DNA of 64,000 bases from Arthrobacter sp. C2 (GTDB lineage: Bacteria; Actinomycetota; Actinomycetes; Actinomycetales; Micrococcaceae): the NCBI GenBank assembly GCA_024207135.1, contig CP042428.1:62001-126000 (forward strand). The letters run 5' to 3'. Positions within the stretch are counted from its first letter, which is position 1. Each line of letters opens with the position of its first letter. The position numbers and the translations under genes are program-made. This document shows, piece by piece, positions 51,801 through 59,329 of this stretch. The notes below the pieces were generated by a model. The model ran no database searches. It saw only the letters and a program-made list of their open reading frames with translations, and had not been told where the DNA came from.

Positions 51801-52276
51801 CGACCGTCGAAAACTACGGCGACGTCTCCACGCTGCACACCCGCGACTACCTCTACGGGTTGGTCAAGGGCCGCGAACACGTGGTCTCGCTGGGCAAGGG
51901 CGTGCGCCTGCTGGTGATCCTGCAGTCGATCTCCGAGTCCGACGAGAAGGGCATGCGCACCGTCACGGTGCTGCTCAACGGGCAGTCGCGCCAGCTTCTG
52001 GTGCGCGACAACTCGGTGGAGTCCACCGTGGTCGTCGCCGAGAAGGCCGACGCGGGGAACCCGAACCACGTTGCCGCGCCGTTTGCCGGTGCGGTGACCC
52101 CGCAGGTCGCGGTGGGCGACCGGATCGAGGTCGGCGGCACGGTCGCCACCATCGAGGCCATGAAGATGGAAGCCGGAATCACCTCCACGGTGGCCGGCAC
52201 CGTGGCCCGCCTGGCGATCTCCGGCACCTCCCAGGTCCAGGGCGGGGATCTGCTGCTGGTCATCGAGACGGCCTAG
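48827..52276 (+). CDS. pyc: Pyruvate carboxylase
   Basis: The protein has 1149 residues in the usual order: biotin carboxylase (~1-450; FKKILVANRGEIAIRAFRAG, then the ATP-grasp FVKAVAGGGGRGMR), carboxyltransferase (~540-830; TDTTFRDAHQSLLATRVR, with the metal-binding region HLHTHDTAGGQ), and a C-terminal biotin carrier domain with biotinylated lysine in EAMKMEA. It carboxylates pyruvate to oxaloacetate, which would also replenish the oxaloacetate used by prpC. CAGGAGCGCC precedes ATG 48827. Confidence 0.97.
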   Translation: MFKKILVANRGEIAIRAFRAGYELGAKTVAVYPYEDRNSIHRQKSDEAYQIGQEGHPVRAYLDVAEVIRVAKEAGADAIYPGYGFLAENPDLSRAAAEAGIKFIGPAAEILELAGNKVEALRAARAAGIPVLQSSEPSSDVEYLTAEADKIGFPVFVKAVAGGGGRGMRRVDTRDQLAESLSAAMREAASAFGDDTMFVEQAVLRPRHIEVQILADEHGNVVHLFERDCSLQRRHQKVIEIAPAPNLDESIRQALYKDAVKFAKALNYQNAGTVEFLVDTEGERAGQHVFIEMNPRIQVEHTVTEEITDVDLVQAQMRIAAGATLEDLGIRQDELQIRGVAMQSRITTEDPANGFRPDVGTITVYRSAGGSGVRLDGGTIYTGAEVSPHFDSMLVKLTCRGRDFATAAARLRRALAEFRVRGVTTNIPFLQNVLDDPAFLAGEVATDFIDKHPELLAGRKSQDRGTKALSFLAEVTVNQPNGERVEGIDPRKKLPSFPGDKASEPERSPFDGPSDQAPADGWRQRLLELGPEGFAKALRAETAVAVTDTTFRDAHQSLLATRVRTRDLLAAAPAYAHVLPQLFSMEVWGGATYDVSLRFLGEDPWKRLALLRAELPNIPLQMLLRGRNTVGYTPYPTEVTDAFVKEAAATGIDIFRIFDALNDVSQMAPAIKAVRATGTAVAEVALCYTGNLLDPAEDLYTLDYYLNLAQEIVDAGAHILAIKDMAGLLRPAAAAKLVTALRERFDLPVHLHTHDTAGGQMATLMAAINAGVDAVDVAAASMAGTTSQPSASALVAALENTERDTGISLEAAASLEPYWESVRTMYAPFESGLAAPTGRVYRHEIPGGQLSNLRQQAIALGLGERFEAIEDMYTAANHILGRLVKVTPSSKVVGDLALQLVGMGVDPDEFARDPKSFDIPDSVIQFLSGELGNPPGGWPEPFRSKALEGRVVRPHVEELSAEDSAALNKDSDTRRATLNRLLFAGPTRDYEATVENYGDVSTLHTRDYLYGLVKGREHVVSLGKGVRLLVILQSISESDEKGMRTVTVLLNGQSRQLLVRDNSVESTVVVAEKADAGNPNHVAAPFAGAVTPQVAVGDRIEVGGTVATIEAMKMEAGITSTVAGTVARLAISGTSQVQGGDLLLVIETA

Positions 52277-52284
52277 CCGCCCTC

Positions 52285-52308
52285 GCCGGCCCGCAACGGC
52301 GGGCCGGC
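52285..52308 (+). terminator. Hairpin terminator after pyc
   Basis: A 10-bp GC-only stem (GCCGGCCCGC/GCGGGCCGGC) with an AACG loop lies 9 nt after the pyc stop. There is no U-tract. Confidence 0.6.
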
Positions 52309-52327
52309 ACCAGGGCACCTGATGCGC

Positions 52328-52383
52328 ACGGGGATGGACCCGCCGCACCCCGACACCGGGGCCGCGGCACGGTCCATCCCCGT
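52328..52383. repeat. Inverted repeat between pyc and the next operon
   Basis: Perfect 13-bp arms ACGGGGATGGACC (52328-52340) and its complement (52371-52383) enclose a 30-nt GC-rich loop. It may be a second terminator or a regulatory structure. Confidence 0.7.
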
Positions 52384-52481
52384 TCGCGTGTTATGGTGCG
52401 AACTGCCAGTGGATGCGCCAGGGGCAGGAAACATGTGGCGGCAAACCGAGCCAGGGGAGCCGCTGGTAAGGAGTGGGCCCC

Positions 52482-53522
52482 ATGGCCAGCAAGCGGACAG
52501 GCCTCATTGCACGATGGCTCGCGCGGCGGGCAGGTCGGGTTGCCCCGGAAACGGGAGCCGCCCCGGCCGATTCCCCGGGCAGCGCCGGCGACAGGACGTC
52601 CGGGCCCGCCGCGCCAACCTCCGGCGGAGCCACCGACCCCTTGCCGCCGGCACCGGGGCAGGAGGCCACCGAAGGGTCGGCAACCGAGGATGCGGCGTCG
52701 ACCGCGGCGCCAACGCCCGAGCCACCAATCCCCGCCGCATCGAGCCCCGACGGGCCAACCGGCGACGGGCCCCCGGACGAGGGGCACCCGGCACCCGCCG
52801 ATCCCGGCGGCCGGAAGGACGCCGGGGCTCCCGCTGCCGGAGACACGGCCGCGGACGCAGCGGAATCCGATGCCGAGGCGGAAACCGAGGAATTGCCGGA
52901 GGACGACGGCGGCCCGGGCCACGGCGGCACGCCGGATCCCGGCCGGCCCCTGGACCCGGTTCCCGCGCCCCTGCCGGATGCAGCAGTGCCCGCCCGGGAC
53001 CACCGGGTCATCACGCTCCTCTCCCTGGAGGAGCACGCCGGCGCCACGACGCTGGCGGCCGCATTGGCGCCCCGGATCGAGGGAAGCGGCTGGCGGATCC
53101 GCACGGGCGGACCGGGCCTGCTCCGGGCAGCGTTCGCCGGAATGCTCGATGACACCGACGCGCTGGTGCTCGTTTCCCCGGGGGACCCGGACCTCACCGC
53201 AACGCTGGGCGAGAAGCTGCTCTGGCTGGAGGCCAACGGCAGGCCGGGAATACCCGCACGCACACTCGTGGTTGTAAACCTCGGGGCCGGGGACGGCGGG
53301 GAGCTGGTGCTCCCGGCGGACCTCGACCGGCCGGTGATCCTGCTGCCCTTCGACGCGGCGCTGGGCCTGTCCGCCTCCGGAAGACCCGCCCCGAAGCGGG
53401 CGACGCGGCGGGCCCTGGGCCAACTTGTCGACGAACTGACCACCATCCTTGAAGGAGCACCAAACACCACATGGCACACTACGACCTCGCCATCATCGGA
53501 TCGGGATCCGGAAACTCGCTGA
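52482..53522 (+). CDS. Pro/Ala-rich protein with degenerate MinD-like C-terminal domain
   Basis: The protein has 346 residues. Residues ~1-165 are low-complexity (Ala, Pro, Gly, Asp, Glu), probably disordered. The rest looks like a MinD/ParA-type fold (HRVITLLSLEEHAGATTLAAALAPRI ... DALVLVSPGDPDLTATLGEKLLWLEANG ... TLVVVNLGAG ... LPFDAALG), but the P-loop reads LEEHAGATT without the two lysines. It would therefore be ATPase-dead. AGGAG 8 nt upstream supports ATG 52482. The last 52 nt overlap mtr, suggesting a coupled, perhaps regulatory, function. Confidence 0.65.
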   Translation: MASKRTGLIARWLARRAGRVAPETGAAPADSPGSAGDRTSGPAAPTSGGATDPLPPAPGQEATEGSATEDAASTAAPTPEPPIPAASSPDGPTGDGPPDEGHPAPADPGGRKDAGAPAAGDTAADAAESDAEAETEELPEDDGGPGHGGTPDPGRPLDPVPAPLPDAAVPARDHRVITLLSLEEHAGATTLAAALAPRIEGSGWRIRTGGPGLLRAAFAGMLDDTDALVLVSPGDPDLTATLGEKLLWLEANGRPGIPARTLVVVNLGAGDGGELVLPADLDRPVILLPFDAALGLSASGRPAPKRATRRALGQLVDELTTILEGAPNTTWHTTTSPSSDRDPETR

Positions 53523-54886
53523 TCACCGAGCACTGGGACGGGCGGAAGGTGGCGATCATCGATGCCGGAACCTTCGGCGGCACCTGCCTGAATGTCGGCT
53601 GCATCCCCACCAAGATGTTCGTCTACCCGGCGCAGCTGGCCGCATCCGTGGCCGAGGCCAAGGCCCTGGGCGTGTCGATGAGCTTCGACGGGGCCGACTG
53701 GGCGGCGATGCGGGATCGGATCTTCGGGCGCATCGACGCCATCTCCGAGGCCGGCAAGAACTACCGCGCCCACGAACTGGAAAACGTCACGCTCTACACC
53801 GAGCATGTCCGGTTCGTCTCGCGCAACGAGCTGAACACCGCCAGCGGCCAGAGCATCACCGCCGACAACATCGTGATCGCCACCGGCTCGCGCCCGGTGC
53901 TGCCGCAGGTCGAGGGGATCGACCTGCCCGGGGTGCACACCTCGGACACCATCATGCGCCTCGACGCGCTGCCCCAGCGCCTGGTGATCCTCGGCGGCGG
54001 CTACATCGCCAGCGAATTCGCGGCCGTCTTCTCCGCGCTGGGCAGCGATGTCACCCAGGTCAACCGCTCCGGCGCGCTGATGCGCCGGCAGGACGCCGAC
54101 ATCTCCGCGGCCTTCACGCAGGCAGCATCCGCGCGCTGGGGCGTCGAGCTCAACGCGGGGCTGCAGGGAATCGAGCAGCGCGACGATTCGCTGGTCGTCC
54201 GCCTGGAGCGCGACGGGCAGCCCCTGGACCTCGAGGCCGACGTGGTGCTGGTCGCCACCGGGCGCACGCCCAACACCGATGCCCTCGGGGTCGCGGAGCT
54301 CGGGTTCGAGCTGCGCGAGGACGGCTCGCTGGTGGTGGACGAGTACCAGCGCGTGGTGGCCGACGGCCTTCCCGTGGAGGGCATCTTCGGCCTCGGCGAC
54401 GCGGCCAACACCGAGCAGCTCAAGCACGTGGCCAACCGCGAGGCGCGCGTGGTGATCCACAACCTGGAGAACCCCGGCGCGATGCGGCCCATGGACCGCC
54501 GCGCCGTGCCGGCCGCGGTGTTCAGCAACCCGCAGATCGCCTACGTCGGCGCCACCGAGGCCCAGGCGCGCGCCGAACACGGGGACGACGCTGTGCTCTC
54601 GGTCATCCAGCCCTACGGGTCCACCGCCTACGGCTGGGCCATGGAGGATTCCGAGGGCATCGTGAAGCTGCTGGCCCACCGGGACACCGGGTTGCTGCTG
54701 GGCGCCCACATCATGGGGCACGAGGCTTCGCTGCTGATCCAGCCGCTGATCCAGGCCATGGCCACCGGGCTGGACGTGGCGACCATGGCCCGCGGGCAGT
54801 TCTGGATCCACCCGGCGCTGAGCGAGGTCGTGGAAAACGCGCTGCTGGGACTGGAGATCCCGGCGGGCGCATCCGCCCCGCTGTAG
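53471..54886 (+). CDS. mtr: Mycothione reductase
   Basis: The protein has 471 residues of the flavoprotein disulfide reductase family. FAD-binding LAIIGSGSGN is followed by the redox-active disulfide CLNVGCIPTK (Cys39, Cys44). The NAD(P)-binding GGGYIASEFA and the C-terminal HPALSEVVENAL with catalytic His are present. It reduces mycothiol disulfide with NADPH, keeping the actinobacterial thiol mycothiol reduced. Substrate choice over glutathione reductase rests on the SGSGN start and on lineage. GAAGGAGCACC lies upstream. Confidence 0.9.
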   Translation: MAHYDLAIIGSGSGNSLITEHWDGRKVAIIDAGTFGGTCLNVGCIPTKMFVYPAQLAASVAEAKALGVSMSFDGADWAAMRDRIFGRIDAISEAGKNYRAHELENVTLYTEHVRFVSRNELNTASGQSITADNIVIATGSRPVLPQVEGIDLPGVHTSDTIMRLDALPQRLVILGGGYIASEFAAVFSALGSDVTQVNRSGALMRRQDADISAAFTQAASARWGVELNAGLQGIEQRDDSLVVRLERDGQPLDLEADVVLVATGRTPNTDALGVAELGFELREDGSLVVDEYQRVVADGLPVEGIFGLGDAANTEQLKHVANREARVVIHNLENPGAMRPMDRRAVPAAVFSNPQIAYVGATEAQARAEHGDDAVLSVIQPYGSTAYGWAMEDSEGIVKLLAHRDTGLLLGAHIMGHEASLLIQPLIQAMATGLDVATMARGQFWIHPALSEVVENALLGLEIPAGASAPL

Positions 54887-54945
54887 GGGGTTCGCCCGGG
54901 CATCCGGTGCCCGGGCGCCACCGCTCGCCGGTGGGGCACGCGAAG

Positions 54946-54990
54946 GCGCCGTGGGGCGGACACCGGAAGGTGTCCGCCCCACGGCGCTTT
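54946..54990. terminator. Bidirectional terminator between mtr and fadD
   Basis: A perfect 19-bp stem (54946-54964 with 54969-54987), closed by a GGAA tetraloop and followed by TTTG, lies between the convergent genes. Confidence 0.88.
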
Positions 54991-55009
54991 GTTGCTGCCG
55001 ACGAAGCTG

Positions 55010-56824
55010 CTAGGCGCGCGGCTTGGCGGCGGAGTAGATCTCCTCGAGCACCGAGTCGTAGTCCTTGAGCACCTGGGCGCGCTTGATCTTCAGCGACGGG
55101 GTCAGGTGCCCGGAGTCCTCGGTGAAGTCGGTGGGCACGATGCGGAACTCCTTGATCGCCTCGGCCCGCGAGACCGCGGTGTTGGCCTTCTGAACCAGCG
55201 CGGCGATGGCGTCGCGGACCTGCGGAAGTTCCGCGGCCTGGGCGACGGTGGTGCCGGCGGGCAGCTGGTGGCGGGCCAGCCAGCCCGGCAGGGCCTCGGC
55301 GTCCAGGGTGATGAGTGCCGCGATGAACGGGCGTGCGTCCCCGACGACGACGCACTGGGACACCAGGGAATCGGCGCGGATCTGGTCCTCCAGCAGTGCC
55401 GGGATCACGTTCTTGCCGCTGGCGGTGACGATGATTTCCTTCTTGCGCCCGGTGATCCTCAGGAATCCGTCGGCATCCAGTTCGCCGATGTCCCCGGTGC
55501 GGAACCAGCCGTCGACGAAGGTCTCCTCGGTCAGGTCCGGCCGGTTGTAGTAGCCGCGCATCACGCAGAAGCCCTTGGCCAGGATCTCCCCGTCCGCGGC
55601 GATCTTCACGCCGTTGCCCGGCAGCGGGCGTCCCACGGTGCCGATCTTCAGGTGCTTGGGGGTGTTCACCGTGATCGGGGCGGTGGTCTCGGTCAACCCG
55701 TAGCCCTCCAGCACCGTCAGGCCGATGCCGTGGAAGAAGTGCCCCAGGCGCTCGCCCAGCGGGGCGCCGCCGGAGACCGCGTGCACGACCTTCCCGCCCA
55801 TGGCGGCCCGGATCTTGCCGTACAGCAGCACGTCGAAGAGCCTGTGCTTGAGCTTGAGGCCCAGCGGGACCTTGCCCTCCTGTTCGGCGCGCGAGTAGGC
55901 GATGGCGGTGTCGGCGCCGGCGTGGAAGATCTTGCCCTTGCCGGCGTCCTCGGCCTTGAGCATCGAGGAGTTGTACACCTTCTCGAACACGCGCGGCACC
56001 GCGAGGATGAAGTTGGGCTGGAAGGACTGCAGGTCCGGCAGCAGGTTCTTCACGTCGGCGGTGTGGGCCACCTTGACCCCGCCGGCCACGGCGAGCACCG
56101 AGATGTAGCGGGCGAAGACGTGGGCCAGCGGCAGGAACATGATGGTCGCCGCGCCCGGGAAGACGACTTCGGGAAGCTCGGCGGCGGCGTTGTCGCTGAG
56201 CTCGACGAAGTTCGAGTGCGTCAGCTCGCAGCCCTTGGGCCGCCCGGTGGTGCCCGAGGTGTAGATGATGGTGGCCAGCGAGTCCAGCCCGGCGGCGCTC
56301 CGGCGCTCCTCGAGCACCGCGTCGTCCACCTCCTTGCCCGCGGCGCGCAGCGCATCGAGCCCGTTGCCCTCGATCTGCCAGACGTGCTTCAGCTCGTCGA
56401 GCCCTTCCTGGTGGGCGGCCTGGCGCACGACGTTCTCGTGGTGCGGGGCCTCGACGATGGCGGCCACCGCGTGGGAGTCGCCCAGGATCCAGGCGACCTG
56501 CCCGGGGGAGGAGGTCTCGTAGACCGGGACCGTGACGCAGCCGGCGAACCAGATGGCGAAATCCACCAGCGTCCATTCGTAGCGGGTGCGGGCCATCAGG
56601 CCGATGCGGGCCCCCGGTTCGATGCCGGAGGCGATGAAGCCCTTGGCCAGGGCCGCGGCGTCGGCGGCGAATTCGGAGGCGGGGATGTCGATCCAGGTGC
56701 CGTTCGGGCCGGGCTTGGCCAGCAGCGCCGGGTCGGCCGCGGAGCGGGCGTGGCGCAGGAGCAGGTCGGTGATGTTGGTCTGCGGAGTGTTCTCCACCAG
56801 CGGAGGGACTACTAGTTCCTGCAT
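55010..56824 (-). CDS. fadD: Long-chain fatty-acid-CoA ligase (FadD15-like)
   Basis: The protein has 604 residues of the AMP-forming synthetase family. Motifs: IIYTSGTTGRPKGCELTH (ATP loop), LEGYGLTETTAP, GWFRTGDIGELDADGFLRITGRKKEIIVTASGKNV, and the C-terminal lysine region LTPSLKIKR. It activates long-chain fatty acids to CoA esters at the membrane face. AAGGAGCGC precedes ATG 56824. A TTACT/AGTAA dyad lies ~100 bp upstream. In mycobacteria FadD15 (Rv2187) is also in the neighbourhood of plsC, aroG and pknL. Confidence 0.92.
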   Translation of the reverse strand: MQELVVPPLVENTPQTNITDLLLRHARSAADPALLAKPGPNGTWIDIPASEFAADAAALAKGFIASGIEPGARIGLMARTRYEWTLVDFAIWFAGCVTVPVYETSSPGQVAWILGDSHAVAAIVEAPHHENVVRQAAHQEGLDELKHVWQIEGNGLDALRAAGKEVDDAVLEERRSAAGLDSLATIIYTSGTTGRPKGCELTHSNFVELSDNAAAELPEVVFPGAATIMFLPLAHVFARYISVLAVAGGVKVAHTADVKNLLPDLQSFQPNFILAVPRVFEKVYNSSMLKAEDAGKGKIFHAGADTAIAYSRAEQEGKVPLGLKLKHRLFDVLLYGKIRAAMGGKVVHAVSGGAPLGERLGHFFHGIGLTVLEGYGLTETTAPITVNTPKHLKIGTVGRPLPGNGVKIAADGEILAKGFCVMRGYYNRPDLTEETFVDGWFRTGDIGELDADGFLRITGRKKEIIVTASGKNVIPALLEDQIRADSLVSQCVVVGDARPFIAALITLDAEALPGWLARHQLPAGTTVAQAAELPQVRDAIAALVQKANTAVSRAEAIKEFRIVPTDFTEDSGHLTPSLKIKRAQVLKDYDSVLEEIYSAAKPRA

Positions 56825-56918
56825 TTTGCGCTCCTTCGGTTCCGGGGCGGGGCGGTGCGAGCCAGCCAACCCCCATCGATCCCCTCACCACCCATCTTAG
56901 TGGTTCGGGTCACATTCT

Positions 56919-56932
56919 TTACTCACTAGTAA
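56919..56932. promoter_or_regulatory. Candidate operator upstream of fadD
   Basis: TTACTCACTAGTAA has 5-bp perfect arms around CACT, 95-108 bp before the fadD start and upstream of a -10-like TAAGAT on the minus strand (56894-56899). The size and symmetry fit a TetR-family fatty-acid regulator site; this is inference. Confidence 0.4.
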
Positions 56933-57046
56933 CTTACGGGTATTTGCCCGGCTTCGCAACAAACCCCGCCGCCGTGCGGCGCAGTGGTTCCCGCGCCCGT
57001 GAGGGATCCGTCGCGGGGGCCGGCGCTGCGCCAGGGGACGCATGCG

Positions 57047-57538
57047 CTAGACGCGTGCCCCGTCGTCGTCGTCCTGGCGGTGCCGCGGCAACCGGGCGAA
57101 GAGGAACACCGCGGCGGCAACGGCGATGACCACCAGCCCGATCCACAGCGGCATCGGCGCCCGGCGCCAGAAGATGGCCAGCAGCAACAGCGCCATCGGC
57201 GCCCCGGCGGCGCAGATCCAGGCCAGGTTCAGCAGCGGGTTGCCCGATCCCAGTGCCGGGGGTTCCTCGGGGATGAATGCGCCGTCGTCATCGTCCTCGG
57301 GCCCCTCGTAGTCCCGCGGCCCGGTGAGTGCCGGGTGCATCCGGAACAGCTGCGGGTCCACGCCCCGCGGCGTGTTGGCGCCGGGCGGCACGGTCCCGGA
57401 GGCGTCGGTCCCGGGGGAGTCGCCCGGGGGCGCGTCGGGGGCAGCGGCGGGGTCCGCCTCCAGGCGGCGGACCAGGTCCTCCCAGACGGCGTCGTCGGAA
57501 TCGCCGGATTCGGCCGGCTCGTGAAACGGGTTGGTCAT
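57047..57538 (-). CDS. Small membrane protein with acidic N-terminus
   Basis: The protein has 163 residues. The first ~100 are hydrophilic, Pro/Asp/Glu-rich and disordered. Two transmembrane helices follow (LLNLAWICAAGAPMALLLLAIFW; LWIGLVVIAVAAAVFLFARL), with a short His/Asp-rich tail. It overlaps the preceding esterase gene by 4 nt (ATGA), so the two form an operon. The function is not known; small membrane proteins occur at this place in related genomes. Confidence 0.7.
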   Translation of the reverse strand: MTNPFHEPAESGDSDDAVWEDLVRRLEADPAAAPDAPPGDSPGTDASGTVPPGANTPRGVDPQLFRMHPALTGPRDYEGPEDDDDGAFIPEEPPALGSGNPLLNLAWICAAGAPMALLLLAIFWRRAPMPLWIGLVVIAVAAAVFLFARLPRHRQDDDDGARV

Positions 57539-58302
57539 GGCCTGCTGGTGTCCACTTCCTGAAAGAACTCGATGGTGCGGGCGAAAATCTCTTCCGCCTC
57601 ATGGTCAAGCGTGGCCACGTGGTAGCTGCGCGTCAACCGTTTCACCTCAAGGTGGACACCGGGCTTGAGCCCGGCGCGCAGCACCCGAAGGCTGGATTCG
57701 GGCACCACGTGGTCGGTGTCCGAGCGGAACACGAGCACCGGCGCGGTGATGGACCCCAGCCGCGCGGCGGTGTCCTTGAAAAGCTTGCGCAGCTCGTGCA
57801 CCCCGGCCACCGGGGTGCGGTCGTAGGCGTGCTCGTTGCCGCCGGGCTTGGCGATGTCGTTGGCGATGGCCGCGACGCTCGGGGCCACGAAGCGCAGCGC
57901 CCCGGTGAACGGGGCCAGCGGGGAAGCGATGGTCAGCCCCGGGTTCACCAGGGCAAGCCCGGCCACCGCGTGGGTCGAGGCCAGGTTCAGCGCCAGCGCA
58001 CCTCCCATCGACAGGCCCGCGACAAAGACGCGTGAATGCGTGGCGGCCAGCGCCGCGTACCGCTGGTGCACCGCCTCGAGGATCTGCGTGTACCTGGTGC
58101 CGGCCAGGTCCTGCCAACTGGTGCCGTGCCCGGGCAGCAGCGGCAGATCAACGGTGTAGCCGGCCCCGGCCAGGGCGCGCGCCCAGGGCAGCAGCCCGGC
58201 CGGCCCTGCCGTGAACCCGTGCAGCACCAACACCGCCTCGCCGTTCGTCCCGTCGTGGTGGAACGGTGCATTGGGGCCGGCGGACCCTGGTGTCTCTGGC
58301 AT
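57535..58302 (-). CDS. Alpha/beta hydrolase (carboxylesterase/monoacylglycerol lipase-like)
   Basis: The protein has 255 residues. The nucleophile elbow is GLSMGG, the oxyanion region is VLHGFTAGPAGLLPWARAL, and the later Asp (VFRSDTDHVVPESS) and His (RSYHVATLDHEAE) complete the triad. The pattern resembles EstD/YvaK-type carboxylesterases acting on short-chain esters or monoacylglycerols. It lies between fadD and plsC, in a lipid-related neighbourhood. Confidence 0.88.
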   Translation of the reverse strand: MPETPGSAGPNAPFHHDGTNGEAVLVLHGFTAGPAGLLPWARALAGAGYTVDLPLLPGHGTSWQDLAGTRYTQILEAVHQRYAALAATHSRVFVAGLSMGGALALNLASTHAVAGLALVNPGLTIASPLAPFTGALRFVAPSVAAIANDIAKPGGNEHAYDRTPVAGVHELRKLFKDTAARLGSITAPVLVFRSDTDHVVPESSLRVLRAGLKPGVHLEVKRLTRSYHVATLDHEAEEIFARTIEFFQEVDTSRP

Positions 58303-58398
58303 CTGGTGCGTGCTCCTGGATGGGAATCGGAGGTTCGCCGCGGAGCTGCACCCGGTGCCTGCGTCGTGCCGAGTGTGACCGATGGCGTTTTTTGCCTA

Positions 58399-58415
58399 CA
58401 GTTAGAGCCTAACTG
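58399..58415. promoter_or_regulatory. Palindrome between divergent esterase and plsC genes
   Basis: CAGTTAG-AGC-CTAACTG has perfect 7-bp arms in the 224-bp region between the divergent genes, next to a T-run (58388-58393). It is a candidate binding site for a dimeric regulator. Confidence 0.45.
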
Positions 58416-58526
58416 AGAACCCGGCATTCCCCGCCGGGTCCGCGGGCCCTGGGCGCGCGGATTCCGGAGGGAGCACCGCGAACACCCATCGCACCCCGCA
58501 CCTCGGCCCGGAAGGCACCCACGGAA

Positions 58527-59234
58527 ATGTTCTACCAATTCATGAAGAGGTTCATCGTCGGGCCGCTGGTGAACGTGTTCTTCCGCCCCTGGGTCAAGGG
58601 GCTGGAGAACATCCCGGCCGAGGGCGGCGCAATCCTGGCCAGCAACCACCTCTCGGTCTCGGACTCGATCTTCCTGCCCGTGGCCGTGGACCGCACGGTG
58701 ATCTTCCTGGCGAAGATGGACTACTTCACCGGCAAGGGCCCCAAGGGCCGGATCACCGCCTGGTTCTTCCGCATGATCAACCAGATCCCGATGGACCGCT
58801 CCGGCGGGGCCGCCAGCGCGAACTCGCTCGGTGCCGGTGCCCAGGCGCTGGTCGACGGATCCCTGCTGGGCATCTACCCCGAGGGCACCCGCAGCCCCGA
58901 CGGCCGGCTCTACCGCGGCAAGCTGGGGGTCGCTAAGCTCGCCCTGGAGGCCGGGGTCCCGGTGATCCCGGTCGCGATGATCGGCACCGACAAGGTCCAG
59001 CCCATCGGCAAGCGGGTGCCGACCATCCGCCGCGTGGGCATGATCATCGGCGAGCCGCTGGACTTCTCCCGCTACGCCGGGATGAGCGAGGACCGCTTCG
59101 TGCAGCGCTCGGTGGTGGACGAGATCATGTACGCGATCATGCGCCTGTCCGGCCAGGAGTACGTGGACACCTACGCCGCCACGGTGAAGGCGAAGCTGGA
59201 TGCCGAGCGCCGCGCGAGCGGCAAGAAGAAGTAG
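58527..59234 (+). CDS. plsC: 1-acyl-sn-glycerol-3-phosphate acyltransferase
   Basis: The protein has 235 residues. The acyltransferase box NHLSVSD (His41, Asp46) and the second box EGTRSPDG are intact, followed by VIPVAMIGTDKVQPIG. It transfers an acyl group to lysophosphatidic acid to give phosphatidic acid in phospholipid synthesis, at the membrane. It is followed by the DAHP synthase gene, as in the Rv2182c-Rv2178c neighbourhood. Confidence 0.92.
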   Translation: MFYQFMKRFIVGPLVNVFFRPWVKGLENIPAEGGAILASNHLSVSDSIFLPVAVDRTVIFLAKMDYFTGKGPKGRITAWFFRMINQIPMDRSGGAASANSLGAGAQALVDGSLLGIYPEGTRSPDGRLYRGKLGVAKLALEAGVPVIPVAMIGTDKVQPIGKRVPTIRRVGMIIGEPLDFSRYAGMSEDRFVQRSVVDEIMYAIMRLSGQEYVDTYAATVKAKLDAERRASGKKK

Positions 59235-59316
59235 CGCCCGGTGCCGGTGCGCGGCACTGTGAACGCCCCGCGTCGGACGGTTACGTGCAAAATGCCCGCC
59301 GGGCCCCGGGGCGGTT

Positions 59317-59329
59317 TACCCTAGAGGGG
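59317..59329 (+). promoter_or_regulatory. Candidate leaderless promoter of the DAHP synthase gene
   Basis: TACCCT (59317-59322, TANNNT) ends 6 nt before the GTG start at 59329, so transcription would start at the start codon. The purine run AGAGGGG touches the GTG and is too close to act as a ribosome binding site. Confidence 0.45.
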
